Positions 19,871 to 30,968 are shown, counted from the stretch's first letter. The stretch: 64,000 nucleotides of DNA from Paracoccus saliphilus (GCA_003255745.1 KZ836040.1:214762-278761); one strand, 5' to 3'. Notes: generated by a model not told the origin, from the letters alone. Numbers and translations: made by a program.

Positions 19871-22837
19871 ATGACCGACCAGCCAAAAAACACCGACTTT
19901 CACGATTCCTCGTTCCTGCAGGGCCATAACGCGGCCTATGTCGAGCAGCTTTACGGCCAGTGGGCCAAGGACCCCTCGGCGGTCGACCAGGCCTGGGACG
20001 CGTTCTTCCGCGGCCTGGGCGATGATGATGGCACGGCCGTACGCGAGGCGCAGGGCGCCAGCTGGAAGCGCGCCGATTGGCCGCCGGTGCCGGCCGATGA
20101 CATGACCGCCGCCCTGACCGGCGAATGGCCGGCGGCAGCCAAGGCCGATGCGGGCGGCGCCATGAAGAAGATCGCCGCCAAGGCCGAGGAAAAAGGTGTC
20201 AGCCTGTCGGCCGCGCAGATGCGCCAAGCCGTGCTGGACAGCATCCGGGCGCTGATGCTGATCCGCGCCTTCCGGATCCGGGGCCACCTGCACGCGAACC
20301 TGGACCCGCTTGGCCTGCGCGACGTGCCCGACCACGGCGAGCTGAAGCCCGAGACCTATGGGTTTGGCCCCGGCGACATGGACCGCCCGATCTTTATCGA
20401 CAACGTCCTGGGCCTGGAAGTCGCGTCGATCCGCCAGATCTGCGACCTGATGACCCGCACCTATTGCGGCACGTTCGCGCTGCAGTACATGCATATCTCG
20501 AACCCCGAGGAAGCCGCCTGGCTGAAGGAGCGGATCGAGGGCTACGGCAAGGAGATCGCGTTCACCCGCGAAGGCCGCCGCGCCATCCTGAACAAGCTGG
20601 TCGAGGCCGAGGGCTTTGAAAAGTTCCTGCATGTCAAGTACATGGGCACCAAGCGGTTTGGCCTGGACGGCGGCGAGGCGCTGATCCCCGCGATGGAGCA
20701 GATCATCAAGCGCGGCGGCGCGCTTGGCGTGAAGGAGATCGTGTTCGGCATGCCCCACCGGGGCCGCCTGTCGGTGCTGGCCAACGTGCTGTCAAAGCCC
20801 TATCGCGCGATCTTCCACGAATTCCAGGGCGGCAGCTTCAAGCCCGAGGATGTGGACGGGTCGGGCGATGTGAAATACCACTTGGGCGCCAGTTCCGACC
20901 GTGAGTTCGACGGCAATACCGTCCACCTGTCGCTGACCGCGAACCCCAGCCACCTGGAGGCCGTGAACCCGGTCGTTCTGGGCAAGGCGCGTGCCAAAAG
21001 CGACCAGGCGGGCGACCGCAAGGCGCGCACCTCGGTCCTGCCGATCCTGCTGCATGGCGATGCGGCCTTTGCCGGCCAGGGCGTCGTGGCCGAATGCCTG
21101 CAGCTGTCGGGCATCCGCGGCCACCGCACTGGCGGCACGATCCATATCGTTGTGAACAACCAGATCGGCTTCACCACCGCGCCGCATTTCAGCCGCACCT
21201 CGCCCTATCCGACCGACATCGCGCTGATGGTCGAGGCGCCGATCTTCCACGTGAACGGCGATGACCCCGAAGCCGTGGTCCATGCCGCGCGCGTGGCCAT
21301 CGAATTCCGGCAGAAGTTCAAGAAGGACGTCGTGCTGGACATCATCTGCTATCGCCGCTTTGGTCACAACGAAGGCGACGAGCCGATGTTCACGAACCCG
21401 GCGATGTACACCAAGATCAAGCAGCAGAAGACCACGCTGCAGCTGTATACCGAACGTCTGGTCGCCGACGGGCTGATCCCCGAGGGCGAGATCGAGGACA
21501 TGAAGGCCTCATTCCAGGCGCACCTGAACGAAGAATTCGAGATCGGCAAGAACTACAAGCCGAACAAGGCCGACTGGCTGGACGGCAAGTGGTCGGGCAT
21601 GAAGCGCGAGGGCAGCGAATACGTCGCCGGCGAGACGGGCATCAGCCCCGAGGTGATGACTCAGGTCGGCCGCGCGCTGACCACTGCGCCCGACCGGCTG
21701 ACCCTGCACAAGACCGTCGGTCGCCTGCTCGAAGCTAAGAAGCAGATGTTCGAGACTGGCGAGGGCTTTGACTGGGCCACGGGCGAGGCGCTGGCCTTTG
21801 GCTCGCTGGTGGTGGAGGGGCACGGCGTGCGCCTGGCCGGTCAGGACAGCACCCGCGGCACCTTCAGCCAGCGCCATTCGGCCTTCATCGACCAGAAGAC
21901 CGAAGAGCGTTACTATCCGCTGAACAACATCACCAAAGACCAGGCGCGCTACGAGGTCATCGACAGCATGCTGTCGGAATACGCGGTGCTGGGGTTCGAA
22001 TACGGCTATTCGCTGGCCGAACCCAACAGCCTGGTGATGTGGGAAGCCCAGTTCGGCGACTTCGCCAACGGCGCGCAGATCATGTTCGACCAGTTCATCT
22101 CCTCGGGTGAGAAGAAATGGCTGCGCATGTCCGGCCTGGTGATGCTGCTGCCCCACGGCTTCGAGGGTCAGGGACCCGAGCATAGTTCGGCCCGGCTGGA
22201 GCGGTTCCTGCAAGGGGCAGCCGAAGACAACTGGATTGTCGCGAACTGCACCACGCCTGCGAACTATTTCCACATCCTGCGCCGGCAGATCCACCGCGGC
22301 TTCCGCAAGCCCTTGGTGCTGATGACGCCAAAGTCGCTGCTGCGCCACCCGATGGCCGTCAGCCGCGCCGAGGAATTCCAGACCGGCAGCACCTTCCACC
22401 GCGTGCTGTGGGACGACGCGCAGCGGGGCACGTCGCCCACCCAGCTGGCGGCGGACGAGGATATCAAGCGCGTCGTCGTCTGTTCGGGCAAGGTCTATTA
22501 CGACCTGCTGAAGGCACGCGACGAGGCCGGCATCACCGATGTCTACCTGCTGCGCCTGGAACAGTTCTATCCTTTCCCCGCGCAGGCGATGGTAAAGGAA
22601 CTGGGCCGCTTCAAGCAGGCCGAGGTCGTCTGGTGCCAGGAAGAACCCAAGAACCAGGGCGGCTGGACTTTTGTCGATCCCTATCTGGAATGGGTGCTGG
22701 AGCGCCTGGGTTCGCGCCGCACGCGCGCGCGCTATGTCGGCCGCAACGCCGCCGCATCGGTCGCCACGGGCCTCGCCTCGAGGCACAAGGCCGAACAAGA
22801 GGCGCTGGTCGCCGAAGCCCTGAACCTTGAAGGATGA
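19871..22837 (+). CDS. sucA: 2-oxoglutarate dehydrogenase E1 component
   Basis: Thiamine-diphosphate decarboxylase of the 2-oxoglutarate dehydrogenase complex, 988 aa. The N terminus [19 protein letters not shown] is the E2-binding lipoyl-complex segment. [35 protein letters not shown] and [16 protein letters not shown] are classic E1o active-site and TPP motifs. The C-terminal half has [20 protein letters not shown]. The ribosome-binding site is modest (GGGGACC). It ends 4 bp before sucB, so translation is closely linked. Confidence 0.98.
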   Translation: MTDQPKNTDFHDSSFLQGHNAAYVEQLYGQWAKDPSAVDQAWDAFFRGLGDDDGTAVREAQGASWKRADWPPVPADDMTAALTGEWPAAAKADAGGAMKKIAAKAEEKGVSLSAAQMRQAVLDSIRALMLIRAFRIRGHLHANLDPLGLRDVPDHGELKPETYGFGPGDMDRPIFIDNVLGLEVASIRQICDLMTRTYCGTFALQYMHISNPEEAAWLKERIEGYGKEIAFTREGRRAILNKLVEAEGFEKFLHVKYMGTKRFGLDGGEALIPAMEQIIKRGGALGVKEIVFGMPHRGRLSVLANVLSKPYRAIFHEFQGGSFKPEDVDGSGDVKYHLGASSDREFDGNTVHLSLTANPSHLEAVNPVVLGKARAKSDQAGDRKARTSVLPILLHGDAAFAGQGVVAECLQLSGIRGHRTGGTIHIVVNNQIGFTTAPHFSRTSPYPTDIALMVEAPIFHVNGDDPEAVVHAARVAIEFRQKFKKDVVLDIICYRRFGHNEGDEPMFTNPAMYTKIKQQKTTLQLYTERLVADGLIPEGEIEDMKASFQAHLNEEFEIGKNYKPNKADWLDGKWSGMKREGSEYVAGETGISPEVMTQVGRALTTAPDRLTLHKTVGRLLEAKKQMFETGEGFDWATGEALAFGSLVVEGHGVRLAGQDSTRGTFSQRHSAFIDQKTEERYYPLNNITKDQARYEVIDSMLSEYAVLGFEYGYSLAEPNSLVMWEAQFGDFANGAQIMFDQFISSGEKKWLRMSGLVMLLPHGFEGQGPEHSSARLERFLQGAAEDNWIVANCTTPANYFHILRRQIHRGFRKPLVLMTPKSLLRHPMAVSRAEEFQTGSTFHRVLWDDAQRGTSPTQLAADEDIKRVVVCSGKVYYDLLKARDEAGITDVYLLRLEQFYPFPAQAMVKELGRFKQAEVVWCQEEPKNQGGWTFVDPYLEWVLERLGSRRTRARYVGRNAAASVATGLASRHKAEQEALVAEALNLEG

Positions 22838-22841
22838 TCCG

Positions 22842-24362
22842 ATGACCACCGAAGTCCGCGTGCCCGCCTTGGGCGAATCCGTCACCGAGGCCACCATCGC
22901 CACCTGGTTCAAGAAGCCCGGCGACCGGGTCGAGGTCGACGAAATGCTGTGCGAGCTGGAAACCGACAAGGTCACGGTCGAGGTTCCCAGCCCTTCGGCC
23001 GGCGTGCTGGCTGAAATCGTTGCTGCCGAAGGCGAGACGGTTGGCCCCGACGCGCTGCTGGCCCAGATCAGCGAGGGTGGCCAGGCTGCCGCCCCCGCCT
23101 CCAAACCTGCCAAGGCCGAAGCACCGGCCGAAAAGACCGAGGAACAGACGAAGATGAGCGGCAATTCCGTGGACGTGATGGTCCCCTCCCTGGGCGAAAG
23201 CGTGACCGAGGCGACCGTGGCCACCTGGTTCAAGAAGCCGGGCGACCAAGTCGAGGCCGACGAGATGCTGTGCGAGCTGGAGACCGACAAGGTGTCGGTC
23301 GAGGTTCCGGCCCCCGCCGCGGGCGTCCTGGCCGAAATCCTGGCCGAGGAAGGCGCGACCGTCGACGCAAAGGCCCGCCTGGCGATCATCACCGAAGGCG
23401 CTTCGGGCACCAAGCCGGGCGCCCAGAAGGCCCAGGAAACCGTGCTGGAGAATGCCGGTCCCGAGGAGCCGACCCTGCGCCGCGATGTCGAGGATGCCCC
23501 CTCGGCCAAGAAGGCCATGGCCGAAAAGGGCGTCAGCCGCGACCAGGTCCAGGCTTCGGGCCGGGACGGCCGCGTGATGAAGGAAGACGTGGCCAAGGCC
23601 GGTCAGGCAAAGCCCGCCGCCCCGGCCCAGGCACCGCGCGCACCCTCCAGCGCCGCCGACGCGGGCCGCGAGGAGCGGGTCAAGATGACCCGCCTGCGCC
23701 AGACCATCGCCCGCCGCCTGAAGGATGCGCAGAATACCGCCGCGATGCTGACGACCTATAACGAGGTCGACATGTCCGCGATCATGGGCCTGCGCAACGA
23801 ATACAAGGACGCCTTCGAGAAGAAGCACAAGGTCAAGTTGGGCTTCATGTCCTTCTTCGTGAAGGCCTGCTGCCACGCGCTGAAGGAAGTCCCCGAGGTC
23901 AATGCCGAGATCGACGGCACCGACGTGGTCTACAAGAACTACGTCAACATGGGCGTTGCGGTCGGCACCCCATCGGGTCTGGTCGTTCCGGTCGTGCGCG
24001 ACGCCGACCAAAAGGGTTTCGCCGCGATCGAAAAGGAGATCGGCGAGCTGGGCCTGAAGGGCCGCGACGGAAAGCTGTCCATGGCCGAGATGCAGGGCGG
24101 CACCTTCACCATCTCGAACGGCGGCGTCTATGGCTCGCTGATGTCGTCGCCGATCCTGAACCCCCCGCAATCGGGCATCCTGGGCATGCACAAGATCCAG
24201 GACCGTCCGGTCGTGGTCGGCGGCCAGATCGTCATCCGCCCGATGATGTATCTGGCACTGTCCTATGACCACCGCATCGTCGACGGCAAGGGTGCGGTGA
24301 CTTTCCTGGTCCGCGTCAAGGAGGCGCTGGAAGACCCGCGCCGCCTGCTGATGGATCTGTGA
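22842..24362 (+). CDS. sucB: Dihydrolipoyl succinyltransferase (E2) with two lipoyl domains
   Basis: E2 core of 2-oxoglutarate dehydrogenase, 506 aa, about 100 longer than the single-lipoyl enzyme of E. coli. Two near-identical lipoyl domains are visible at residues about 2-80 and 110-185, each with CELETDKV (lipoyl Lys about K43 and K150), joined by an Ala/Pro/Lys linker. A peripheral-subunit-binding domain follows ([18 protein letters not shown]), then the catalytic domain ending [17 protein letters not shown] with the active-site His. The ATG at 22842 follows GAAGGATG; an upstream TTG at 22827 inside sucA is rejected. Confidence 0.97.
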   Translation: MTTEVRVPALGESVTEATIATWFKKPGDRVEVDEMLCELETDKVTVEVPSPSAGVLAEIVAAEGETVGPDALLAQISEGGQAAAPASKPAKAEAPAEKTEEQTKMSGNSVDVMVPSLGESVTEATVATWFKKPGDQVEADEMLCELETDKVSVEVPAPAAGVLAEILAEEGATVDAKARLAIITEGASGTKPGAQKAQETVLENAGPEEPTLRRDVEDAPSAKKAMAEKGVSRDQVQASGRDGRVMKEDVAKAGQAKPAAPAQAPRAPSSAADAGREERVKMTRLRQTIARRLKDAQNTAAMLTTYNEVDMSAIMGLRNEYKDAFEKKHKVKLGFMSFFVKACCHALKEVPEVNAEIDGTDVVYKNYVNMGVAVGTPSGLVVPVVRDADQKGFAAIEKEIGELGLKGRDGKLSMAEMQGGTFTISNGGVYGSLMSSPILNPPQSGILGMHKIQDRPVVVGGQIVIRPMMYLALSYDHRIVDGKGAVTFLVRVKEALEDPRRLLMDL

Positions 24363-24369
24363 TCCCTTG

Positions 24370-24399
24370 GCGCCGGGCCCCTCCGCCGGGGCCTGGCGC
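24370..24399 (+). terminator. Stem-loop after sucB
   Basis: GCGCCGGGCCCC/GGGGCCTGGCGC with loop TCCGCC and one mismatch, no T-run. Probably a partial terminator or mRNA 3'-end structure. Confidence 0.55.
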
Positions 24400-24483
24400 A
24401 TCGGCCATTTCCGCTGCCCTGCCGGGGCTTGCAAGGCCCCCGCACCCTCAGGCAAGCTGACCGCGATTGAACCGGAGCGTTTC

Positions 24484-24738
24484 ATGCAGCTGATCACCCG
24501 CTACACCATCCAGGACCACAGCACCTTCCGCACCGCCTTCGACGCGGATGCCGAAGACCGCGGCCGCAACGGCCTGTCGCTTCTGCAGCTGTGGCGCGAG
24601 GGCGAAGGGCATGCCTGGGCGCTGTTCCAGGTCAACGACGCCAAGGCGGCGCGCGCCTATCTGGACGGCGCGGCAAAGGTCTTTGAAAACCAGGCGGGCG
24701 TGTCTTCCAGCCAGCATCATTTCGTGGAAACGGCCTGA
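24484..24738 (+). CDS. Short protein of unknown function (ferredoxin-fold-like)
   Basis: 84 aa, soluble, beginning [20 protein letters not shown]. The sequence pattern (beta strand, helix with basic/acidic residues, [20 protein letters not shown], then an amphipathic helix) suggests a dimeric alpha-beta barrel-like fold, inferred by eye only. ATG at 24484 follows CGGAGC; upstream in-frame codons are intergenic. It lies 2 bp upstream of the MAPEG gene and within the suc-lpd block. Confidence 0.7.
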   Translation: MQLITRYTIQDHSTFRTAFDADAEDRGRNGLSLLQLWREGEGHAWALFQVNDAKAARAYLDGAAKVFENQAGVSSSQHHFVETA

Positions 24739-24740
24739 TC

Positions 24741-25130
24741 ATGACGGCCGAATTGACGGTGCTTGCCCTGGCGGGCTTGCTGCAGGGATGCCAGTTCGTG
24801 CTGTTTTCCGTGCTGGCAAACCTGCAGGTCGGGCCGCGCGTGGCGATGGGTCCGCGCGATCATGCCCCTGCCCTGACCGGGCGCGCCGGGCGTGCGCAGC
24901 GGGCGCTGAACAACCATTTCGAAGGGCTGATCCTGTTCAGCCTGGCCGTGCTTGTTGTAACCGCGGGCGCAGAGGCCAGCGGATTCACCGCTGCCTGTGC
25001 CTGGATCTATCTTCTGGCGCGCATTCTTTATGTGCCGGCCTATCTGCTGGGCTGGACGCCCTGGCGCTCGGTCATCTGGGGGGTGGGCTTTGCGGCCACC
25101 ATTGCGATGATTCTGGCAAGCCTGGTCTAG
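24741..25130 (+). CDS. MAPEG-family membrane protein
   Basis: 129 aa with four hydrophobic helices. [20 protein letters not shown] and [19 protein letters not shown] are the conserved regions of bacterial MAPEG proteins (membrane-associated proteins in eicosanoid and glutathione metabolism). Bacterial members have glutathione-dependent activities in some cases; here the substrate is unknown. Starts 2 bp after the preceding small gene and lies upstream of lpdA. Confidence 0.85.
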   Translation: MTAELTVLALAGLLQGCQFVLFSVLANLQVGPRVAMGPRDHAPALTGRAGRAQRALNNHFEGLILFSLAVLVVTAGAEASGFTAACAWIYLLARILYVPAYLLGWTPWRSVIWGVGFAATIAMILASLV

Positions 25131-25207
25131 CCGCCTTTGGGCGAACATATCCTGCGGGGGCCCGGCACAGCAATCTGCGGCTGCCCGATCGAAAGAAGGG
25201 ACGAAAC

Positions 25208-26596
25208 ATGTATGATCTGATCGTGATCGGCGCCGGCCCCGGCGGCTATGTCTGCGCCATCCGTGCCGCACAGCTGGGCCTGAAGGTCGGCTGCGTCGAG
25301 GCGCGCGACACACTTGGCGGCACCTGCCTGAACGTGGGCTGCATCCCCTCCAAGGCGCTGCTGCATGGCACCCACATGCTGCACGAGGCGCATGAGAACT
25401 TTGAGAAGATGGGCCTGATGGGCGCCCATGTCGAGGTCGATTGGGACAAGATGCAGGGCTACAAGGCCGAAACGGTCGCGGGCAACACCAAAGGCATCGA
25501 ATTCCTGTTCAAGAAGAACAAGATCGACTGGATCAAGGGCTGGGCGCAGATCGAGGCGCCGGGCCGCGTGAAGGTCGGCGACACCGTCCATGAGACGAAG
25601 AACATCGTCATCGCCACCGGTTCGGTCCCGCAGGGGCTGCGCGGGGTCGAGGTTGATAACGACGGCGGCGTGATCGTGGATTCGACCGGCGCGCTGGCCC
25701 TGCCCAAGATCCCGAAATCGATGGTCGTGATCGGCGCGGGCGTCATCGGTCTGGAGCTGGGCTCGGTCTATGCGCGTCTTGGCGCCGAGGTGACCGTGGT
25801 CGAGTATCTGGACGTCATCACCCCGGGCATCGACGGCGAGGTGCAGAAGCAGTTCCAAAAGATCCTGGCCAAGCAGGGCCTGAAATTTGTCCTTGGCGCC
25901 GCGGTGCAATCGGCCGAGTTGCAGGACGGCGGCGCCAAGGTCACCTATGCGCTGAAGAAGGACAACAGCGAGCAGGCGATCGAGGCCGAGGTCGTGCTGG
26001 TCGCCACCGGCCGCCGCCCGCATGTCGAAGGTCTGGGGCTGGACGCCTTGGGCATCACGCTGACCGACCGCGGCTTTGTTCAGGTCGATGATCATTGGGC
26101 CACCAGCGTCAAGGGCGTTTATGCCATCGGCGACGCGATCCCTGGCCCGATGCTGGCCCACAAGGCCGAGGACGAGGGCATGGCGGTGGCCGAGGTGATC
26201 GCCGGCAAGCATGGCCATGTGAACTATGGCGTCATTCCCGGCGTGATCTACACCACGCCCGAAGTCGCCAGCGTCGGCTTGACCGAGGAGGCTGCCAAGG
26301 AAGCCGGCCACAAGATCAAGATCGGCAAGTTCCCCTTTATGGGCAATGCCCGCGCCAAGGCCCAGTTCCTGGGCGAAGGCTTTGTGAAGCTGATCGCGGA
26401 TGCGGATACCGACCGCATCCTGGGCTGCCACATCATCGGCCCTTCGGCGGGCGACCTGATCCACGAGGTCTGCGTGGCGATGGAGTTCGGCGCCGCGGCC
26501 GAGGACCTGGCGCTGACCTGCCACGCCCATCCGACGGTATCGGAGGCCGTGCGCGAGGCTGCACTGGCCTGTGGCGGCGGGGCCATTCATGCCTGA
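25208..26596 (+). CDS. lpdA: Dihydrolipoyl dehydrogenase (E3)
   Basis: FAD disulfide oxidoreductase that reoxidises E2 lipoyl groups. 462 aa. [20 protein letters not shown] binds [19 protein letters not shown] holds the redox-active CxxxxC pair, [20 protein letters not shown] binds NAD, and [14 protein letters not shown] carries the catalytic His-Glu pair. The ATG at 25208 is preceded by AAGAAGGGA. Clustered with sucA and sucB, so this is probably the E3 of 2-oxoglutarate dehydrogenase. Confidence 0.97.
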   Translation: MYDLIVIGAGPGGYVCAIRAAQLGLKVGCVEARDTLGGTCLNVGCIPSKALLHGTHMLHEAHENFEKMGLMGAHVEVDWDKMQGYKAETVAGNTKGIEFLFKKNKIDWIKGWAQIEAPGRVKVGDTVHETKNIVIATGSVPQGLRGVEVDNDGGVIVDSTGALALPKIPKSMVVIGAGVIGLELGSVYARLGAEVTVVEYLDVITPGIDGEVQKQFQKILAKQGLKFVLGAAVQSAELQDGGAKVTYALKKDNSEQAIEAEVVLVATGRRPHVEGLGLDALGITLTDRGFVQVDDHWATSVKGVYAIGDAIPGPMLAHKAEDEGMAVAEVIAGKHGHVNYGVIPGVIYTTPEVASVGLTEEAAKEAGHKIKIGKFPFMGNARAKAQFLGEGFVKLIADADTDRILGCHIIGPSAGDLIHEVCVAMEFGAAAEDLALTCHAHPTVSEAVREAALACGGGAIHA

Positions 26597-26619
26597 CCGG
26601 TCTTTGGCCGGAGATTTGG

Positions 26620-26648
26620 GGGGCGGGCCACTGAGGCGCGCCCCTTTT
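26620..26648 (+). terminator. Terminator after lpdA
   Basis: GGGGCGGGCC/GGCGCGCCCC stem with one mismatch, loop ACTGA, followed by TTTT. Confidence 0.7.
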
Positions 26649-26651
26649 GAC

Positions 26652-27125
26652 ATGGGCATCGGGCGGCGCGGGCTGATCCTGTCCGTTCTGGCCTTGGCGG
26701 CCTGCGGCGGTGGCAACGGCGGTGGCGGGCGCGGCGACCGGCTGACAGGATCGGGTCTATACCCCAACGAGACGCCTTACCTGCGCCAGCGCATCAACTA
26801 CTGGTCGCGCCACTACCAGGTGCCCTCGTCCCTGGTGCAGCGGATCGTTCTGCGTGAGTCGCAGCACCGTCCCCAGGCGCGCAATGGCCCGTATTACGGC
26901 TTGATGCAACTGGCGCCACAGACGGCGCGGACCATGGGCTATCGCGGCCCCGACGCGGGGCTTTTGGATGCGGATACGAACCTGCGCTTTGGCGTCAAAT
27001 ATCTGCGCGGCGCCTGGCTGGTGGCCGAAGGGCATCCGGACCGAACCGTCATGTGGTATTCGCGCGGCTATTACTACGAAGCCAAGCGCAAGGGCCTGCT
27101 GAAGAAGACCGGCTTGCGCGGCTGA
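26652..27125 (+). CDS. Lytic transglycosylase, lipoprotein type
   Basis: 157 aa. Signal with lipobox (MGIGRRGLILSVLALAAC) then a Gly-rich linker. The SLT domain has VQRIVLRESQHRPQARNGPY with the catalytic Glu and YYGLMQLAPQTARTMGY, the G-L-M-Q motif. It cleaves the MurNAc-GlcNAc bond of peptidoglycan, here probably tethered to a membrane. Start at 26652, just after the lpdA terminator; the frame is open back to 26571 inside lpdA without meaning. Shorter than most family members. Confidence 0.87.
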   Translation: MGIGRRGLILSVLALAACGGGNGGGGRGDRLTGSGLYPNETPYLRQRINYWSRHYQVPSSLVQRIVLRESQHRPQARNGPYYGLMQLAPQTARTMGYRGPDAGLLDADTNLRFGVKYLRGAWLVAEGHPDRTVMWYSRGYYYEAKRKGLLKKTGLRG

Positions 27126-27133
27126 TGTTGAAA

Positions 27134-27156
27134 AAAGGGGCCCCTGCGGCCCCTTT
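27134..27156. terminator. Bidirectional terminator between convergent transglycosylase genes
   Basis: AAAGGGGCC/GGCCCCTTT with loop CCTGC; A-run on one side and T-run on the other allow use from both strands. Confidence 0.85.
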
Positions 27157-27167
27157 GTCATTTCCGG

Positions 27168-27788
27168 TCAACTGCCCGCGATGATGCGCACATAGTTGCG
27201 CGTTTCGCGATAAGGGGGGATGCCTCCGTATTTCTGCACCGCGCCCGGCCCGGCGTTGTAGGCCGCAAGTGCCAGCGTCCAGTTGCCGAACTGGTTGTAC
27301 ATCATCCGCAGATACTGGGCGCCGCCGTTCAGGTTCTGGACCGGGTCGGCCGGGTTCACGCCAAGCTTCGCCGCCGTCCCCGGCATCAGCTGCGCCAGGC
27401 CCATTGCGCCCTTGTGCGACCGCGCGTTCGGGTTCCAGCCGGATTCCTGCTGCACCAGGCGCAGGAAAAGGTCTTCGGGGATACCGTGGCGCTGTGCGGC
27501 CTGGCGGGCGTGGGGCAGGTATTCGCTGCGGCGGCCGGTATAGCGGGGAATGTTGGGCGTCGGGTCCAGCCCAACGGCACTTTCCCGGCCCGGCGGCTGA
27601 AGACGCGCCGACCGCTGGTACTGCGTCGACAGACGCGAATCCATCAGTCGCGTCTGGCGCGCGAACTGCTCGGCCCGGGATTTCGATGAAGTTCCCGTCA
27701 GGCGCAGCCCCTCGGCCTGTACCGGCACCGCAAGCATCCCGATCAACGCCGCGCAGGCTGCTGCTTTCACAGAATGGCTGATCCGCAT
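27168..27788 (-). CDS. Lytic transglycosylase, secreted
   Basis: 206 aa. Signal peptide [20 protein letters not shown]...QA, a basic low-complexity stretch to about residue 80, then an SLT domain: [18 protein letters not shown] with catalytic Glu, [17 protein letters not shown], and [20 protein letters not shown]. It acts on periplasmic murein. ATG at 27788; the frame remains open upstream to 28394 antisense to ssb, which is a shadow. Convergent with the lipoprotein-type transglycosylase, so the two were perhaps brought together by chance or duplication; sequence similarity between them is limited to the motifs. Confidence 0.9.
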   Translation of the reverse strand: MRISHSVKAAACAALIGMLAVPVQAEGLRLTGTSSKSRAEQFARQTRLMDSRLSTQYQRSARLQPPGRESAVGLDPTPNIPRYTGRRSEYLPHARQAAQRHGIPEDLFLRLVQQESGWNPNARSHKGAMGLAQLMPGTAAKLGVNPADPVQNLNGGAQYLRMMYNQFGNWTLALAAYNAGPGAVQKYGGIPPYRETRNYVRIIAGS

Positions 27789-28004
27789 TTTGTCCGCCCT
27801 CGTTCTTGTCAGCTTTGGCTGTCGCCCTTTTGCAGCGACTATACATAAAACTAACGCCCCTGCCAGCATGCGGGCAGGTCGTCCCGGCCCTGGCCCGCCT
27901 GATGCGCGGCTTCCCGCCTTGGACGGTTCCCCGGAACGGCTTGCAGGCGCGGGTCGGGCTGCGTTAGATCGGCGGGAACGAGACATCACCAAGGAACCCC
28001 CGTC

Positions 28005-28508
28005 ATGGCAGGCAGCGTCAACAAGGTCATCCTGATCGGCAATCTGGGCCGCGACCCGGAAATCCGCAGCTTCCAGAATGGCGGCAAGGTCGCCAACCTC
28101 CGCATCGCGACATCGGAAACCTGGAAGGACCGCACCACCGGCGAGCGCCGCGAGAAGACCGAGTGGCACACCGTCTCGATCCTGTCCGAGGGTCTGGTCG
28201 GCGTGGTCGAACGCTTTCTGAAAAAGGGCAGCAAGGTCTATATCGAGGGCGCGCTGGAGACCCGCAAGTGGCAGGACCAGTCCGGCCAGGACCGCTATTC
28301 GACCGAGGTCGTGCTGCGCGGCCTGAACGGCACGCTGCAGATGCTGGACGGCCGCGGCGAGGGCGGCGGCGGCATGGGCGGCGGTGGCGGCCAAGGCGGC
28401 GGCTATGACGACTACGGCTCGGGGCCGTCGCGCGGCGGATCGTCGGGCGGGTCGTCCGGCGGCAGCTCGGGCGGACGCGCCGATTACGACGACGAAATCC
28501 CGTTCTGA
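28005..28508 (+). CDS. ssb: Single-stranded DNA-binding protein
   Basis: 167 aa. N-terminal OB fold ([39 protein letters not shown]), then a Gly/Ser-rich tail and the acidic tip DYDDEIPF that recruits partner proteins. The AAGGA before the start is acceptable. Used in replication, repair and recombination. Followed by its own terminator. Confidence 0.96.
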   Translation: MAGSVNKVILIGNLGRDPEIRSFQNGGKVANLRIATSETWKDRTTGERREKTEWHTVSILSEGLVGVVERFLKKGSKVYIEGALETRKWQDQSGQDRYSTEVVLRGLNGTLQMLDGRGEGGGGMGGGGGQGGGYDDYGSGPSRGGSSGGSSGGSSGGRADYDDEIPF

Positions 28509-28534
28509 CGGAAGGCGACCGAATCACCCACAAA

Positions 28535-28561
28535 GGGCGGCCACAGGCCGCCCTATCTTTT
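28535..28561 (+). terminator. Terminator after ssb
   Basis: Perfect GGGCGGCC/GGCCGCCC stem, loop ACA, then TATCTTTT. Confidence 0.9.
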
Positions 28562-28744
28562 GGCCGCCCCCCAACCTGCCGCGACGTGATCTTTCGGGGT
28601 TCCCCGGCTTGGGGCATGCAAGTTGCGCAGTCCCGGCCTGCGGCTTTGCAAATGATCCACGGCTTGCATTAACCATTCGGCAAGGCTTTCTGGTTCAATC
28701 CCGGCGCGCCCCGGCGGCGCGCAACCTGACAGGAAGGCTTGCAG

Positions 28745-29791
28745 ATGGCACTGACCCTTACCGATCTGACCGCCCCGCAGGGCTTTGAACAACTTGTCCT
28801 GGCCGAGGACCCGGATGCGGGGCTGCGCGCCCTGATCTGTTTGCATTCGACCGCCTTGGGGCCCGCTGCGGGGGGCTGTCGGATGTGGCCATATGCCAGC
28901 GACGCCGAGGCGATCGACGATGTGACGCGGCTGGCGCGCGGCATGACCTACAAGAACGCCATGGCCGATCTGGGCTTGGGCGGCGGCAAGGCCGTGATCA
29001 TCGGCGATGCGCGCAGCGACAAGACCCCGCGCATGATGCAGGCCTTTGGCCGCGCCGTCGATGCCTTGGGCGGGCGATACTGGACGGCCGAGGATGTCGG
29101 CATCTCGCCCGAGGACATGGCCCATGCCGCGGCCGAGACGCGCTTTGCCGTCGGCCTCTCCACTGCCTCGGGGGACCCGTCGCCCTGGACCGCCGAGGGC
29201 GTATTCCGCTGCCTCAAGGTCGGGGTCCGGCACGCGTGCGGGACCGACGACCTGACCGGCCGTCGCGTGCTGGTACAAGGCCTGGGCCATGTCGGCCTGT
29301 CGCTGGCCGAGAAGTTGGCAGCGGCCGGCGCACGGCTGATGGTGACCGACATCCATGCGGCGGCGATGGATGACGCGGCCGCCCGGCTTGGCGCCACGAC
29401 CTGCGCACCCGATCAGGTGTTCCAGCAGCAGATGGACATCTTCGCCCCCTGCGCCTTGGGAGGCGTGCTGACGGAAATCACCGCAGAGGCGCTGACGGCG
29501 CGGCTGGTCTGCGGCGCGGCGAACAACCAGCTGGCCAGCACTGACGTCGCGCAGCGGCTGGCTGCGCGCGGCATCACCTACATGCCCGACTACGTCGTCA
29601 ACGCGGGCGGCATCATCAGCGTCGCCAGCGAGATCCACGGCAAACCCGACGCCTGGCGGCTGGAGCGGCTGACGGGGATCGCAGGCCGGATGGACCAGAT
29701 GCTGACCGTGGCCCGCCAGACGGGACGGTCAACTTCGGACGTCGCTGACGAAATGGTCCAGACAATGCTGTCAGGCCGCCGCGCCGCCTGA
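28745..29791 (+). CDS. Leu/Glu/Phe/Val-type amino acid dehydrogenase
   Basis: 348 aa. LHSTALGPAAGGCRMWPYAS and MTYKNAMADLGLGGGKAVI hold the substrate-binding and catalytic lysines of the leucine dehydrogenase branch. LVQGLGHVGLSLAEKLAAAG is the NAD-binding fold. GAANNQLAS and ITYMPDYVVNAGGIISV are also diagnostic. The length fits leucine/valine dehydrogenase rather than the longer glutamate dehydrogenase, so branched-chain amino acid deamination is likely. The ATG at 28745 follows AGGAAGG; a TTG two codons earlier is less likely. Confidence 0.85.
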   Translation: MALTLTDLTAPQGFEQLVLAEDPDAGLRALICLHSTALGPAAGGCRMWPYASDAEAIDDVTRLARGMTYKNAMADLGLGGGKAVIIGDARSDKTPRMMQAFGRAVDALGGRYWTAEDVGISPEDMAHAAAETRFAVGLSTASGDPSPWTAEGVFRCLKVGVRHACGTDDLTGRRVLVQGLGHVGLSLAEKLAAAGARLMVTDIHAAAMDDAAARLGATTCAPDQVFQQQMDIFAPCALGGVLTEITAEALTARLVCGAANNQLASTDVAQRLAARGITYMPDYVVNAGGIISVASEIHGKPDAWRLERLTGIAGRMDQMLTVARQTGRSTSDVADEMVQTMLSGRRAA

Positions 29792-29808
29792 GCCGGCTCT
29801 GGCCACCA

Positions 29809-29832
29809 CCATCCCCCTTCAACGGGGGATGG
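29809..29832. terminator. Terminator between convergent dehydrogenase and aroB
   Basis: Perfect 9-bp stem CCATCCCCC/GGGGGATGG, loop TTCAAC. Confidence 0.7.
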
Positions 29833-29855
29833 CCGGGCTTGACGGTCGGGAAAGA

Positions 29856-30962
29856 TCAGCGCGCCTCGCGCAGCACCGTTTCCAGCACGTCGGCCGTCGC
29901 GGCATCGCTGACAAAGCTGTCGCCGATGTCCCGCGCCAGCACAAAGCGCAGCTGCCCGTCCACCACCTTCTTGTCCTGCCCCATCAGCGCGATCAGCGCC
30001 GCGTCGTCCGGCAGCGTGCCCGGGATCGCGGACAGCCGCGCCGGCAGCCCCATCTGCCGCAGATGCGCCAGCACCCGGCTTGGCGCCTCCTGCGGGCACA
30101 GGCCCATACGCGCCGACAGGTCAAAGGCCAGCGCGCAGCCGATGGCAACACCCTCGCCATGCAGCAGCCGGTCGGAATAGCCTGTCGCGGCCTCCAGCGC
30201 ATGCCCGAAGGTATGGCCCAGGTTCAGCAGCGCGCGTTCGCCCTGTTCCGTCTCGTCGCGGGTGACGATGCCCGCCTTCATGGCGACCGAATGGGCGACC
30301 GCGTGCTGGCGCAGGGCCTTGTCGTCGCGCAGGCGCGGCCCGTTCTTCTCCAGCCAGGCAAAGAAATCCGCATCCCCCAGCAGGCCGTACTTCGCGACCT
30401 CACCATAACCGGCTAGGAAGTCGCGCGGGCTCAGCGTGTCCAGCACGTCGATATCGGCCAGGACCAGCGACGGCTGGTGAAAGGCGCCGATCAGGTTCTT
30501 GCCGTGGCCGCTGTTGATCCCGGTCTTGCCGCCGACGCTGCTGTCCACCTGCGCCAGCAGCGTTGTCGGCACCTGAACAAAGCGGACGCCGCGCCGCAGG
30601 ATGGCCGCCGCAAATCCGACCAGGTCCCCGATCACGCCGCCCCCAAGTGCCAGAACGACGTCGCGCCGCTCGACCTTCTGCTCCAGCAGCCACTCGACGC
30701 AAGATTGCAGGTGGGTCCAGCTTTTCGTGCCCTCGCCCGCCGGCAGGACCAGCGCCTGACTGGCGATGCCAGCGGCGGTCAGCGCGTCCTGAAGCGGTTC
30801 CAGGTGCAGCCCGGCCACGGTGGCATCGGTGACGATCGCCACGCGCGGCCGCGCCAGCAGCGGCGCGATCTGTTTGCCGGCGTCGGCCAGCAGGCCAGAG
30901 CCGATACGGACGTCATAGGCGCGGTCGCCCAGGGGCACATGGACGGTGACAGGGTCGAGCAT
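29856..30962 (-). CDS. aroB: 3-dehydroquinate synthase
   Basis: Second step of the shikimate pathway: DAHP to 3-dehydroquinate, using NAD and a divalent metal. 368 aa. ALGGGVIGDLVGFAAAILRR, YGEVAKYGLLGD and LNLGHTFGHALEAATG contain the NAD- and Zn-binding residues. Starts 6 bp after aroK, so aroK-aroB is a two-gene operon on the minus strand, divergent from the gene at 31641. Confidence 0.97.
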   Translation of the reverse strand: MLDPVTVHVPLGDRAYDVRIGSGLLADAGKQIAPLLARPRVAIVTDATVAGLHLEPLQDALTAAGIASQALVLPAGEGTKSWTHLQSCVEWLLEQKVERRDVVLALGGGVIGDLVGFAAAILRRGVRFVQVPTTLLAQVDSSVGGKTGINSGHGKNLIGAFHQPSLVLADIDVLDTLSPRDFLAGYGEVAKYGLLGDADFFAWLEKNGPRLRDDKALRQHAVAHSVAMKAGIVTRDETEQGERALLNLGHTFGHALEAATGYSDRLLHGEGVAIGCALAFDLSARMGLCPQEAPSRVLAHLRQMGLPARLSAIPGTLPDDAALIALMGQDKKVVDGQLRFVLARDIGDSFVSDAATADVLETVLREAR

Positions 30963-30968
30963 GGTGGA

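Noticed and set aside
21509..23596. 695-codon open frame on the minus strand opposite sucA/sucB
   Set aside because: Mirror of GC-rich coding sequence; the plus strand codes clearly recognisable E1 and E2, and the minus frame has no motifs.
26652..27788. Two transglycosylases as a recent tandem duplication
   Set aside because: They are convergent and share only the short catalytic motifs; signal type and N-terminal parts differ.
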